Shown: positions 20,981 to 29,167 of the stretch, in pieces | How positions within the stretch are numbered: the first letter of the stretch is position 1 | Layout of the letters: each line of letters starts with the position of its first letter | From: a virus | Virus record (IMG/VR): IMGVR_UViG_3300027773_000205 | Coordinates: 1-31,366 of that record | Length of the DNA stretch: 31,366 nt | Strand: one strand, 5' to 3' | The notes under the pieces: model-generated | The model's database searches: none | The model's input: only the letters and a program-made list of their open reading frames with translations | Told to the model about the DNA's origin: nothing | Made by a program: the position numbers and the translations under genes

Positions 20981-21193
20981 ATGAAAACAACGCTCATCAC
21001 AAAGCTCGCGACGAATGTCACCGACTTTTCGCCGGCGCAAATCGAAGCCTACAAAGCCTTCATGCTCGCCAGCTTCGCCGATACCTTCAAGATCAGCTTC
21101 GAGGTCCTTCACGAAGACGAGGAGGCCCGCGCAACAGCGCTGCTCGACCAGGTGCGCGCCGAGTTCAAAGAGCATGACGAGGCCAGCCAATGA
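20981..21193 (+). CDS. small hypothetical protein
   Basis: A 70-aa protein with start after AAGGAGATCCG. Helical and acidic (SPAQIEAYKAFMLASFADTF, then EDEEARATALLDQVRAEFKE). First of four overlapping genes. Function unknown. Confidence 0.7.
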   Translation: MKTTLITKLATNVTDFSPAQIEAYKAFMLASFADTFKISFEVLHEDEEARATALLDQVRAEFKEHDEASQ

Positions 21194-21372
21194 AGACGAG
21201 GATGACGCACAGGATCGTCGTGTCAACCGACATGTCAACCTGGAGCTATGAACAGATCGCCGAATATCAGCGCCGATGGAAAGAGATCATCAAGGATCTC
21301 GATTATGACGTAGAGGTCACGACGACTATCGAAGAGCATACGCCTGCGCTGCGTGCGGAGGATGAGCTATGA
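21190..21372 (+). CDS. small hypothetical protein
   Basis: A 60-aa protein coupled to its neighbour by an ATGA overlap, and to the next in the same way. Contains YEQIAEYQRRWKEIIKDL then strand-like VEVTTTI. No known family. Confidence 0.65.
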   Translation: MKTRMTHRIVVSTDMSTWSYEQIAEYQRRWKEIIKDLDYDVEVTTTIEEHTPALRAEDEL

Positions 21373-21881
21373 ATGCCGAGACCTCCTCTGATCTCAATGG
21401 GAATAAATCTAACGTCAAAACCGAAACGATGCCGCCGAAAATACTGATTACGCCGCGCAAACACGATGCGCCCGTTGTCCTGAACCGCGCACAGCGCCGC
21501 GCGCTCGCGAAGTACATTCGAGGCCGCGCCGCGCCGATGCGCAGATTACAGCGAGAGACCCGTGCGCAGACGACGTGCCAGCGCTGCGGCAAGATTGTCA
21601 TTCTGGCAGCACAGACGCTGTTTGAAGTCGGCCTCAAGGACCGCATCGAGCGCTGTCAGTGCCCGGCAGCAGATCGGCATGCCTGCGCGATGTGTGGCGC
21701 TGTTTTCATGGCGTCACCGAAAGAATATCGCCGAACCAATGTGTGTGCACAGTGCGCTGAGCAGATCCGCGTACAGCGAGAACGCGAGGCGAAGAGCACA
21801 AGCGCTGCGCAAGAACGTTGGTATGCGCAGCGCTTGTGGGACGATGAGCAGCACCGGCTTGCGCAGGAGAACAGGCAGTGA
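21369..21881 (+). CDS. protein with zinc-ribbon-like cysteines
   Basis: A 170-aa basic protein. Cys pairs are spaced as in zinc ribbons: CQRCG (about residue 70), CQCP, CAMCG, and CAQCAE. Between them are basic Arg-rich helices. It may bind nucleic acid; the role is unknown. ATGA overlap to the preceding gene and GTGA overlap to the next. Confidence 0.7.
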   Translation: MNAETSSDLNGNKSNVKTETMPPKILITPRKHDAPVVLNRAQRRALAKYIRGRAAPMRRLQRETRAQTTCQRCGKIVILAAQTLFEVGLKDRIERCQCPAADRHACAMCGAVFMASPKEYRRTNVCAQCAEQIRVQREREAKSTSAAQERWYAQRLWDDEQHRLAQENRQ

Positions 21882-22273
21882 AGTACCGCGATCCTGTGAC
21901 CGACGATGAGCTGTCGCGCGGCGAGTACATATCGTGGATGGTGCAATCGATCATACGGCGCTGGACCTTCCTCGGCGTCGTGACGCTGCTTACGCTCCTC
22001 GCCTGGTCAACGGTGTTCTGGCTGTCGCAGAGCGGCGCGGTGCTCACCTGGTGGAATCTGTGCGCGTCGTACCTCGCCATTGTGATCGAGTCTATCGTCG
22101 GCCTGGCGATGTTCGGCCAGACCAGGCGCGACGCCGTTATTTTGCGCCGCATTGCAAGAATGGATAACGTCAACGCAGCGCAGCTCGATAAGCTGGTCGC
22201 GCTGGAGGCCGCAACTTCGCAGCAGACCGCGATGCTCGTTGCGCTCTTAGAGAAGCATGAAGCGCAGGGATAA
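21878..22273 (+). CDS. membrane protein with two helices
   Basis: A 131-aa protein started by GTG at a GTGA overlap. Two hydrophobic segments (FLGVVTLLTLLAWSTVFWLS and LCASYLAIVIESIVGLAMFG) are followed by QTRRDAVILRR and a cytoplasmic coiled coil. The two-helix-plus-QxRRD form recalls DUF1003-like membrane proteins. Its function is unknown. Last gene of the cluster that begins at 20981. Confidence 0.65.
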   Translation: MKYRDPVTDDELSRGEYISWMVQSIIRRWTFLGVVTLLTLLAWSTVFWLSQSGAVLTWWNLCASYLAIVIESIVGLAMFGQTRRDAVILRRIARMDNVNAAQLDKLVALEAATSQQTAMLVALLEKHEAQG

Positions 22274-22344
22274 GCGCGGAGAGGCTGCGCTATTCAAGGA
22301 AAGACGCTGATTCTTTATTAGCGACGTGGCTTATTAAAGACTCG

Positions 22345-22662
22345 TTAAGATTCGAGGCTGGCAAGGTAGAGGGCGAGTTCCTGATAAATGGCATTGATAT
22401 CGAGGTATGAGAGCGCTTCTGGATTGGTGATAGTGGTATCAATGCGCGCCGTAAAGCCGCACGGGAGAGGCATGAATTGCGCTGTCACGATGACTCCGAG
22501 ATCTGGATAGTGCTCATCGAACCATCTCTGGATAACGCGAATGCGAATCGGCAGCCCTGCTTCGAGAACCTCGCGTGCACGCCGATACGCCTGTCGATAT
22601 TCATGCTCATCGGTGAGGGCCTCGCCCGCCCGCGCGACTTGCAGCGCCTGCTCCTCGCTCAT
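22345..22662 (-). CDS. hypothetical protein on the opposite strand (moron candidate)
   Basis: A 105-aa protein. On the minus strand AAGGGAGTCGGCG precedes the ATG. An N-terminal helical part (EYRQAYRRAREVLEAGL) is followed by a beta-rich half (GVIVTAQFMPLPCGFTARID). Opposite orientation to its neighbours suggests an independent transcription unit such as a moron. I do not recognise it. Confidence 0.65.
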   Translation of the reverse strand: MSEEQALQVARAGEALTDEHEYRQAYRRAREVLEAGLPIRIRVIQRWFDEHYPDLGVIVTAQFMPLPCGFTARIDTTITNPEALSYLDINAIYQELALYLASLES

Positions 22663-22731
22663 TCGCCGACTCCCTTGTAATCTTTGTGGTTATATTATCA
22701 CATCCTTTTTAACAGCACCGGAGGACGCCGC

Positions 22732-23775
22732 ATGCCAGGCCCGCTCATCGTCCCCGTCACCACTATTTCAAAGATCAGGCCGCACAGTAACGCCGATTCC
22801 CTCGAAATCGCTGAGGTCTTGGGATGGCAGTGTGTCGTGCAGAAGGATCGCTATAACGTCGGCGACAAAGTGGTCTATTTCCCTCCTGATACGATGCTCC
22901 CCAAAGACAAGAGCGACTCCTGGGGTATCACGCAGTATCTCGATAAGCAGCGTATCAAAGCGACGCGACTGCGCGGCGAACCATCGTTCGGCCTGGTCAT
23001 GCCGTGCGAGGATGAATCATGGCAGATCGGTGAGAACGTCGCCGAGTATTACGGCGCGACGAAGTGGGAGCCACCGACACGCGAGGCCGCCTGGGCGAAG
23101 GCGATGCGAGGGCAGGGAAAGTTCGTCGCCAACCCTGATGCACTCCCTGGTAATCCGCTCTTCCCTGAGTACACGCACATTCAGAACCTGCGCCACTTCC
23201 CTGATCTCTTCGGCGCCGACGAGCTGGTCGTCGTCACTGAGAAGCTGCACGGCACCAATTCGCGGATCGGCATCATCAACGGCGAATGGATGGCAGGATC
23301 GCACCGGGTGCGCCGTGGCGAAGGTGACGCGCTCTACTGGTCGCCACGAAAACAGCGAGGTGTCGAGGCGCTGCTTACAGCGCTAGCTTCGTATCACCGC
23401 CAGGTCGTGCTCTACGGCGAAATTCTGGGCAGTGATGTGCAGAGCTTAGATTACGGCTATGCGGGCCACGCTGGCTACAGAGCATTCGATCTCATGATCG
23501 ATGGCCGCTATGTCGAGTTCGATGTCTTCCGCATGCTCTGTGTGCGCTACGATGTTGCGATGGTGCCGATGCTCTCCTATGGCTATCCCTTCAACCTCGA
23601 TGAGATCCGCATGGAGGCCAGCGGCAAAACGGCACTCGGCTCGAATCATCTTCGCGAAGGCGTCGTGGTGAAGCCGCTCATTGAGCGCACGGATCCACGC
23701 ATTGGGCGCGCCATTGCCAAGTACGTCAGCGATGATTTTCTGCTCGCGAAGCACAGCGATTTTGCGGAGGTGTGA
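22732..23775 (+). CDS. RNA ligase of the DraRnl (Rnl5) type
   Basis: A 347-aa protein. An N-terminal OB-like part (about 1-110: LIVPVTTISKIRPHSNADSL, then GDKVVYFPPD) precedes a nucleotidyltransferase domain. The latter has the motif I lysine in VTEKLHGTN (K171), motif IV REGVVVKPL and motif V IAKYVSDDF. That order, OB domain first, is characteristic of Deinococcus DraRnl/DR_B0094 (Rnl5), which seals 3'-OH/5'-phosphate nicks in RNA duplexes. Start ATG follows CACCGGAGGACGCCGC, preferred over an upstream ATG without site. In phages, RNA ligases repair tRNAs cleaved by host defence, so anti-defence or RNA repair is inferred. Confidence 0.85.
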   Translation: MPGPLIVPVTTISKIRPHSNADSLEIAEVLGWQCVVQKDRYNVGDKVVYFPPDTMLPKDKSDSWGITQYLDKQRIKATRLRGEPSFGLVMPCEDESWQIGENVAEYYGATKWEPPTREAAWAKAMRGQGKFVANPDALPGNPLFPEYTHIQNLRHFPDLFGADELVVVTEKLHGTNSRIGIINGEWMAGSHRVRRGEGDALYWSPRKQRGVEALLTALASYHRQVVLYGEILGSDVQSLDYGYAGHAGYRAFDLMIDGRYVEFDVFRMLCVRYDVAMVPMLSYGYPFNLDEIRMEASGKTALGSNHLREGVVVKPLIERTDPRIGRAIAKYVSDDFLLAKHSDFAEV

Positions 23776-23819
23776 TGCTGGCGCCGCGTACTTCTCGGCA
23801 CACGACGCCGCTACTCTGC

Positions 23820-23861
23820 CTACGCATGGCAGGCGAGCTATGCGTAGTATACTCTACGCAT
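23820..23861 (+). promoter_or_regulatory. leaderless promoter with three CTACGCAT half-sites
   Basis: CTACGCAT occurs at 23820-23827 and 23854-23861, and inverted as ATGCGTAG at 23840-23847. A -10 box TATACT (23848-23853) lies between the last two. The ATG at 23860 begins only 6 bases after the -10, the distance typical of leaderless transcripts, and it forms part of the third half-site. Strong sign of repressor control at this gene. Confidence 0.6.
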
Positions 23862-24258
23862 GAATGCTCTTGATGAACTGCTCGGTAAGTACTGCGATCC
23901 CGTTGCGCTGCATAAGCGCCAGTGGAAATCCGATGAGGTATGTAAAGCCGTCTGCGCGCTTTCTCTCGTCGTTCGCCATTATTTCTTCGGCTATTGCGAC
24001 ATCGCCATTGTCGCAGCGTCCCTCTTAGAGCAAAGCGAACCATTGGAGGCCCTTGACGCCTTTGCCCTGCCCGTGAAGAAAATGCAGGCACTCGCACACG
24101 TTGCCTATCGGCACTACGACGAAGCGCTGTGCATCCTCGATCCACTGCGCGCCGTGCATGCCGATGATCGCTTTATCACCGGGCTGCACAGCATATGTAT
24201 GGAGCGACAGCCTGCGCGGCGCAGGCAAGGGCAACGTAGAGGCGGCGGGCCGAAGTAG
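23860..24258 (+). CDS. hypothetical protein, leaderless
   Basis: A 132-aa helical protein with Cys at several positions (YCDP, VCKAVC, YFFGYCD). The middle has TPR-like features (PLEALDAFALPVKKMQALAH, then YRHYDEALCILDPLRAVHAD). The C-terminus is Arg/Gly-rich and basic. It has its own promoter between the RNA ligase and the convergent gene. It may be a regulator or partner of RNA ligase, but this is open. Confidence 0.65.
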   Translation: MNALDELLGKYCDPVALHKRQWKSDEVCKAVCALSLVVRHYFFGYCDIAIVAASLLEQSEPLEALDAFALPVKKMQALAHVAYRHYDEALCILDPLRAVHADDRFITGLHSICMERQPARRRQGQRRGGGPK

Positions 24259-24277
24259 CCGGGAGGGCGGTGATGTC

Positions 24278-24607
24278 TCATGGCTGCACCCAGGCGAGCG
24301 CTTCTTTCAACGTCTTCATCATTGCCTGTTCCTCGTCGGTCAGTGCAAGGTCGTCATCACCCAGGTAAGACGACAGATATGCAAAGGCAAGCCTGGTTGC
24401 CTCCTCGAACCTTTTGAGGCGCGTCGTTTGAGCGCTGCGCCAAATCGAGCGCTTTATCCAGTGTTGCCCTGCCTGACGCCGATCTGGCGTGATCTTATCG
24501 CATTCACGGCAAATCACCCAATCGCCAGGCCGTATGCTGTCTGCAACGTCTGCCTCTGCAACATCACGCTCACAGACAATGCAGATCATGAATAGCTCTT
24601 TGCTCAT
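24278..24607 (-). CDS. Cys-rich hypothetical protein on the opposite strand
   Basis: A 109-aa protein. GAGGGGCGGC precedes the minus-strand ATG at 24607; frames starting earlier overlap the portal start and lack a site. An N-terminal CIVCERD ... VICRECD pair looks like a zinc ribbon, followed by helical sequence (TRLKRFEEATRLAFAYLSSY). Convergent to the gene before it. Probably a moron or a small regulator. Confidence 0.6.
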   Translation of the reverse strand: MSKELFMICIVCERDVAEADVADSIRPGDWVICRECDKITPDRRQAGQHWIKRSIWRSAQTTRLKRFEEATRLAFAYLSSYLGDDDLALTDEEQAMMKTLKEALAWVQP

Positions 24608-24653
24608 GCCGCCCCTCGCTATTTTCCCCTGATTATTCCACGAAAGCCCCTCT

Positions 24654-27017
24654 ATGTCACGCCGATCTCGACGACAACCAAAGATCAGCCCTGCGCAGAT
24701 TGACCGCCTCATTGACGCCGCAATCGAGCGCCGCATTGCGTCGATGATGGGGCCGCCCGCTGTACCGCGCAACCCACGCCAGGAGGCATTGTGGAGCCAA
24801 ATGGTCGCGCAACAGGCGCCGGCGAAGCAAGGCACGCCGATGTTCCCACCCGGCGCGCCGCTTGCGCCTCAACCTGGCATGGCATTGCCACAAGGGCCTC
24901 GCCAGTTCGTCTATCCCGTCGGCTACAATATCTATTCGCAGCCGCGCAGTACCGAAGCGACGAGCTTCGAGACGCTGCGCAACCTCGCTGCGCTCTATGA
25001 TGGCATTCAACTCTGCGAGCAAGTATGGCTCGACACCGTAGCAAAGCTCAATCTCGTCATCAAGCCACGCGATGAGATCATTAACGAGCAGGGCAAGAGC
25101 GCCGCAACGCAGAAGTACGCTGACAGAATCAGGAAATACAGCGACTTCTTCGCCATGCCAGATCGCGGCAATGGCTATGATTTGAAGTCGTGGCTGCGCG
25201 CAGCAGTCAGAGATCAGCTTCAAATCGATGCCGTTGCGATCTATATGCGGCGGAATCGAGGCGGCGGGCTGTACTCAATGGAGCTGGTCGATGGGAGCAC
25301 AGTGAAACCCCTGATCGATCCCAGAGGCCGCAGGCCCTCGCCGCCATTCCCTGCCTATCAGCAATTCGTCTATGGCGTCCCTGCCGGCTGGTATTCCAGC
25401 GATGAGATGCTCTATCAGCGCGAAACAACGCGCACAGAGAGCGTCTTCGGCCTCAGCCGCGTTGAGCGTATCATTCTCAGAGTCAACCAGGCGCTGCGCA
25501 AAGAGAATAGAGATCTTTCGCACTACACTGAGGGCAATGTACCGCCTGGCCTCTTAGAGCCGCCGGATGATGGCTCGCAATGGACGCCAGAGCAGCTCGC
25601 TGCCTATCAAATGCTCTGGGATGCGCTGCTCGCAGGGAACGACCAGGCGAGATCGCGCGTCAAGGTCGTGCAGCCAGGCTCAAAGTATACGCCGCTTTCC
25701 GAAGAGATCCCGACGACAGACTTCGACAGATTTTTGTTCAATGTGACCTGCGCGTGCTACAGCATGACGATGGCCGATCTCGGCTTCACTGAGACGGTCA
25801 ACAAGTCGAGCGGTGAGAGCCAGGAAAACGTCTTTTATCGTCGCGCGGTGCAGCCCTTGATGGATCGCTATGCGACGCTGTTCACGCAGGTCCTGCGAGA
25901 ATACTTCGGCGAAAATGACCTCGTTGTCTCATGGAGCGGCTTTGAAGAGTCGGAAGACTTCAACGCAATGGCAGCGTCCTACGTCGCGCTCACTGGCGCC
26001 GGCATTACATCGCCAACGGTGGCTGCACGGCAACTCAATATTCCCTGGACCGGCCCTGAGATCCCCAATTACGTCCTCACCAAAGATGGCCCTGTCTTCT
26101 TAGAGGACGCTGCCGATCCGCAGGTACGCAAAGCTGCCAATGACGCAAAGCTCGCCGGCTTGCAATTCACACAGCAGAATCCAGGTGGGCCACCGAAAGA
26201 GCAGCCAGGCGATGATGAGCAGGGGGACGACCAGGCGCCACCCAAAAAGGCAACGGAAAGCAACGGAAAGCAACGCGCTCAAAGCAAACCGAAGCAACCA
26301 TCATCTGCTCCAGATAGCGAAGATGATGCGGAGGGCGACAATGCGCAGCGTATAGAGCGCAGCGACGCCTGGCGCCGCCCATCGCAGCAGCAGATTACGC
26401 TGGAGGTGCAGCTTGCGCAGGCGATCCGCGACTTCATCGACCAGACGAAGCTCAGCAGCGATGGCGCGCAGATGCCCGATGAGCAGGCGCAAGAAACATT
26501 GCTCGACATTGTGAGCACATTGTTAGAAGATGCTGTGCATGAAGGCCGGCGAATCGCAACCGGCATCGATGAGCGCGGCTTGATCTCCGCCGCCAAAAAC
26601 GTCGCAGGTAGAGCGGTGCAAGCAGTCTCCGGCATCATGACGCAGCTCCACGACAAAGCACAGCAGATTATCGATGCCATCTTCCATAGCGGAGAAATCA
26701 GCGATCCCGATGGCGCGCTCGACGAGGCCCAAGATCAGCTCGACTTGTGGCGCATGCAGTATGCAGTAATGGTCGCGGAGACTGAGATCCACGCCGCCGT
26801 TGAAAGCGCAGTCCTCGATGAACTGCGAGCGCAGGGTGTGACGAAGATTGCTTGGGTGACGGACGGAGATCCCTGCGAGGTCTGTGTGAAGAATGCTGCT
26901 GCGTCGCCGCTGCCCATTGATGCGAAGTGGCCGTCAGGGGATACAGCGCCGCCAGCGCATCCTCGCTGTCGCTGCACAGTCACGCCGGCGGCATTGAGAG
27001 CAGGGGACGGGACTTGA
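24654..27017 (+). CDS. portal protein fused to a MuF-like minor head domain
   Basis: A 787-aa protein. Residues about 90-480 match an HK97/SPP1-type portal (FETLRNLAALYDGIQLCEQV, then LKSWLRAAVRDQLQIDAVAI, then NVTCACYSMTMADLGFTETV, then SGESQENVFYRRAVQPLMDR). Residues 490-560 are Gln/Pro/Lys-rich linker. The end (about 690-787) has the signature of Mu gpF/SPP1 gp7 minor head proteins, TDGDPCEVCVKN and APPAHPRCRCTV. The portal forms the DNA entry ring of the head; gpF-type proteins sit inside or at the base of the procapsid. Usually they are separate genes, so this is a fusion. The start lacks a strong site. Its last codons overlap an antisense tRNA-like sequence. Confidence 0.9.
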   Translation: MSRRSRRQPKISPAQIDRLIDAAIERRIASMMGPPAVPRNPRQEALWSQMVAQQAPAKQGTPMFPPGAPLAPQPGMALPQGPRQFVYPVGYNIYSQPRSTEATSFETLRNLAALYDGIQLCEQVWLDTVAKLNLVIKPRDEIINEQGKSAATQKYADRIRKYSDFFAMPDRGNGYDLKSWLRAAVRDQLQIDAVAIYMRRNRGGGLYSMELVDGSTVKPLIDPRGRRPSPPFPAYQQFVYGVPAGWYSSDEMLYQRETTRTESVFGLSRVERIILRVNQALRKENRDLSHYTEGNVPPGLLEPPDDGSQWTPEQLAAYQMLWDALLAGNDQARSRVKVVQPGSKYTPLSEEIPTTDFDRFLFNVTCACYSMTMADLGFTETVNKSSGESQENVFYRRAVQPLMDRYATLFTQVLREYFGENDLVVSWSGFEESEDFNAMAASYVALTGAGITSPTVAARQLNIPWTGPEIPNYVLTKDGPVFLEDAADPQVRKAANDAKLAGLQFTQQNPGGPPKEQPGDDEQGDDQAPPKKATESNGKQRAQSKPKQPSSAPDSEDDAEGDNAQRIERSDAWRRPSQQQITLEVQLAQAIRDFIDQTKLSSDGAQMPDEQAQETLLDIVSTLLEDAVHEGRRIATGIDERGLISAAKNVAGRAVQAVSGIMTQLHDKAQQIIDAIFHSGEISDPDGALDEAQDQLDLWRMQYAVMVAETEIHAAVESAVLDELRAQGVTKIAWVTDGDPCEVCVKNAAASPLPIDAKWPSGDTAPPAHPRCRCTVTPAALRAGDGT

Positions 27018-27070
27018 ACCCGCGTTCCCGAGCTGGGATGCCCGATATCCTGCCATTGAACGACACTGGC
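26999..27070 (-). tRNA. degenerate tRNA-Gly(CCC)-like sequence
   Basis: Minus-strand 72 nt. The T arm is complete (GCGGG-TTCAAGT-CCCGT). The D arm GTTC-N7-GGAT pairs with two wobbles. The anticodon arm has stem TCGGG/CTCGG with the loop CATCCCAG, 8 nt long and containing CCC. The acceptor stem pairs at only about 4 of 7 positions (GCCAGTG against CCCCTGC), and no CCA is coded. So it is either a decayed tRNA or a tRNA with an unusual 8-nt loop. It overlaps the portal 3' end (to 27017) in antisense. Confidence 0.45.
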
Positions 27071-27271
27071 CTATTGATCACTTTGTTCCGCCTGGAGGAG
27101 CAGCGATTGTAATTTTGCTGCGAGAAGCGCTGACATGAGACCGACCATCCCTAGCCGATCCTCGCTTGCAGGGCGAGCCGAAGCTTTTGCCATGAGATCC
27201 TCGATTTGTTGCTGCACCGCGCGGCGATTCCTCTCCGAATGCCGGCGTTCACGCTTGCTCTCTTTGGACAT
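27071..27271 (-). CDS. small basic hypothetical protein (moron candidate)
   Basis: A 66-aa protein. GGAGGGGAAGCG precedes the minus-strand ATG. A basic start (SKESKRERRHSERNRRAVQQ) leads to a helical amphipathic end. The stop abuts the tRNA-like sequence. Opposite to the head genes, so probably an independent insertion. Confidence 0.6.
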   Translation of the reverse strand: MSKESKRERRHSERNRRAVQQQIEDLMAKASARPASEDRLGMVGLMSALLAAKLQSLLLQAEQSDQ

Positions 27272-27327
27272 CGCTTCCCCTCCGTCGTGGTGGCGCTAGT
27301 ATACCGCAATTTCCACGAAATCTCAAC

Positions 27328-27606
27328 ATGATTAAGCAACACAGCCATCTTCGCATCGAGCGCCTTCCCATCAGCGCCCTACACGTCACTGAATGTCAGC
27401 CGCGCTACGCTGATCGGCTGCTGCATTACATCGATCTCATGCAGAGATACCCTGACGATGCGCCGGGCCTCATCTCTGTGCAGCCATCAAAGTACTACCC
27501 CGGCCTCTACGAACTTCTGGACGGACATCACAGGTACTGCGCGCATATACTCTGTGGCCGCAGCACAGTGCTCTGCCTGGTCATTGAAGAGCCTGAAACC
27601 GCATAG
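27328..27606 (+). CDS. ParB/sulfiredoxin-like small protein
   Basis: A 92-aa protein. Its core IERLPISALHVTECQPRYAD, then LLDGHHRYCAHILCGRSTVL, matches the fold of ParB N-terminal/Srx domains, where GHHR corresponds to the nucleotide-binding G-x-x-R. It lacks the helix-turn-helix of partition ParB proteins. Single-domain ParB-like proteins occur in phage genomes and may be DNA-modifying or CTP-binding. Its role here between portal and protease is unknown. Confidence 0.6.
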   Translation: MIKQHSHLRIERLPISALHVTECQPRYADRLLHYIDLMQRYPDDAPGLISVQPSKYYPGLYELLDGHHRYCAHILCGRSTVLCLVIEEPETA

Positions 27607-27652
27607 ATTCCCCGCATACTTCCGTACTACCTAGCCTTCCCTGGAGAACTAC

Positions 27653-29167
27653 ATGCCCCCAACGAAATCAAAGCAGCCTGTAGAGCACCTTGATCCCGAT
27701 GACATCTATCGGGCAAAGTGGACGACTGCGAAACGCGAAGCCTATCTCAAAGAACACCCGGAGAACTTTGCCGGCCCAGATGGCAGCTACCCAATCGAGG
27801 ATGCCAGCGATGTCAATGATGCCTGGCGTCTTGCCGGCCACGCTGACAACCCCGATGCTGTGCGCCGCAAGATCAAGTCCATCGCCAAGCGTCTTGGTCT
27901 TGAGTCAGGGCTTCCTGATACGGCCAAAGAGGACAAAGATTCCTCTGAGCGCGCTGACCAGACTGATGAACACGCCGATACCTCCGATGCACAAGAGACA
28001 CTCGGCGAACTCATCGAGCGCACGATGCCCGCCCCGGATGTGCATTACTACGCGCCAATCATCAGGGTCAACCAAGAGCGCCGGGAGGTGATCGGTGTCG
28101 CCACCGTCGAGACCAAAGACGCGTACCGCACGGTCATCGGCTACGAGGCCAGCAAGGATGCGTTCAACCGATGGCGCGGCAATATCAGAGAGATGCATGA
28201 TCCCAAGAAAGCCGTCGGGCGCGCATTGGAGATCACGCCTGACGATGAGCATAAGCGCATCATTGTGCGTGCAATGATCTCGAAGGGCGCCGAGGATACG
28301 TGGCACAAAGTTCTCGACGGCACGCTCACCGGCTTCTCTATCGGCGGCAAAAATGGCAAGTGGACGACGCGCGTCATTGAAGGCGAGGAGCTGCCGTATC
28401 TTGAGCGCTATGATGCTGTGGAACTCAGCCTCGTTGACAACCCTGCCTGCCCTGGCTGCAATGTGGAAGTTGTGCGCGCCGACGGCGTAGCCAGCGCGGT
28501 TCTCGCGTCAGCCTCAGAAATGGAGAAAGCAGCGAAGCCCTCGCAAGCCCCGCCCACTACCGAGAGCGTCGAGCGTGCCGGCGCCAGAATCAGCGCCGAG
28601 ACCAGGGCTGCGATGCATATGGCGCGCGACCACGCGCACAATGCCCACATGGCGGCGGCCCAGACCTGCGGCTGCGATGAGTGCCAGGATCATATCGATG
28701 CGCTGAACCAGATCGGAAGGTCCGATGACAACGATGGCGACATGGACGCAAACTATGTGTCGCCGGCTTCGATGCGGCGCCTGGTCGCTGACATTGTGCG
28801 TGCTGAAATCAGTGAGGCCCTGCGCGACCAGGTGGCGCCCATGACTGCCCGCGTCAATGCCCTGCTCGCCGCTGATGCGCAGCGTTCCGAGGATTCGCCA
28901 GAGATCACGCGGCGCGTCGATGGCATCGATGAGCAACTTAAAGCGATCAAAGATCTCGTTGAGAAGATCGCCGCGCAGCCTACAGATGGCGGCCCGGTAC
29001 TGCATGGTGCGCCTGTCGATAAACGCCTCGCGACACAGGCGACATCGCGTAGCGCCGATGACGCCGAGATTATGCGCCGCGCGCTTGAGCTTGGCTTCGC
29101 ACCTCCCAGCAATCCCCAGGACCAGGTGAAGGCCGCAGCTCGCCTCATGCGTCCTATTCCCCGCTAA
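27653..29167 (+). CDS. prohead protease with scaffold-like tail
   Basis: A 504-aa protein. Residues about 35-85 form a small domain (NFAGPDGSYPIEDASDVNDA, then a Lys/Arg helix) seen in phage structural proteins. Residues 130-280 match XkdF/S78-type prohead proteases, with His182 in REMHDPKK, Ser229 in TGFSIGGK, and a conserved ELSLVDNPACPG. A long acidic, coiled-coil C-terminus (IVRAEISEALRDQVAPMTAR, then GIDEQLKAIKDLVEKIAAQ) fits a scaffold. Known role: cuts capsid or scaffold during head maturation. Protease-scaffold fusions are known in HK97-like phages. TCCCTGGAGAACTAC precedes the ATG. Confidence 0.85.
   Translation: MPPTKSKQPVEHLDPDDIYRAKWTTAKREAYLKEHPENFAGPDGSYPIEDASDVNDAWRLAGHADNPDAVRRKIKSIAKRLGLESGLPDTAKEDKDSSERADQTDEHADTSDAQETLGELIERTMPAPDVHYYAPIIRVNQERREVIGVATVETKDAYRTVIGYEASKDAFNRWRGNIREMHDPKKAVGRALEITPDDEHKRIIVRAMISKGAEDTWHKVLDGTLTGFSIGGKNGKWTTRVIEGEELPYLERYDAVELSLVDNPACPGCNVEVVRADGVASAVLASASEMEKAAKPSQAPPTTESVERAGARISAETRAAMHMARDHAHNAHMAAAQTCGCDECQDHIDALNQIGRSDDNDGDMDANYVSPASMRRLVADIVRAEISEALRDQVAPMTARVNALLAADAQRSEDSPEITRRVDGIDEQLKAIKDLVEKIAAQPTDGGPVLHGAPVDKRLATQATSRSADDAEIMRRALELGFAPPSNPQDQVKAAARLMRPIPR

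Noticed and set aside
23775-23873. Short frame between RNA ligase and the leaderless gene
   Set aside because: Only 32 codons, covering the operator region; no support beyond an ATG overlapping a stop.
24101-24595. Plus-strand frame across 24278-24595
   Set aside because: Cys/Arg-rich with no motif; the minus-strand protein with a zinc-ribbon pair and a good ribosome binding site is preferred.
26999-27070. Functional attachment site in a tRNA
   Set aside because: It lies inside the head module, 6 kb from the recombinase, and no matching direct repeat is visible in the window.
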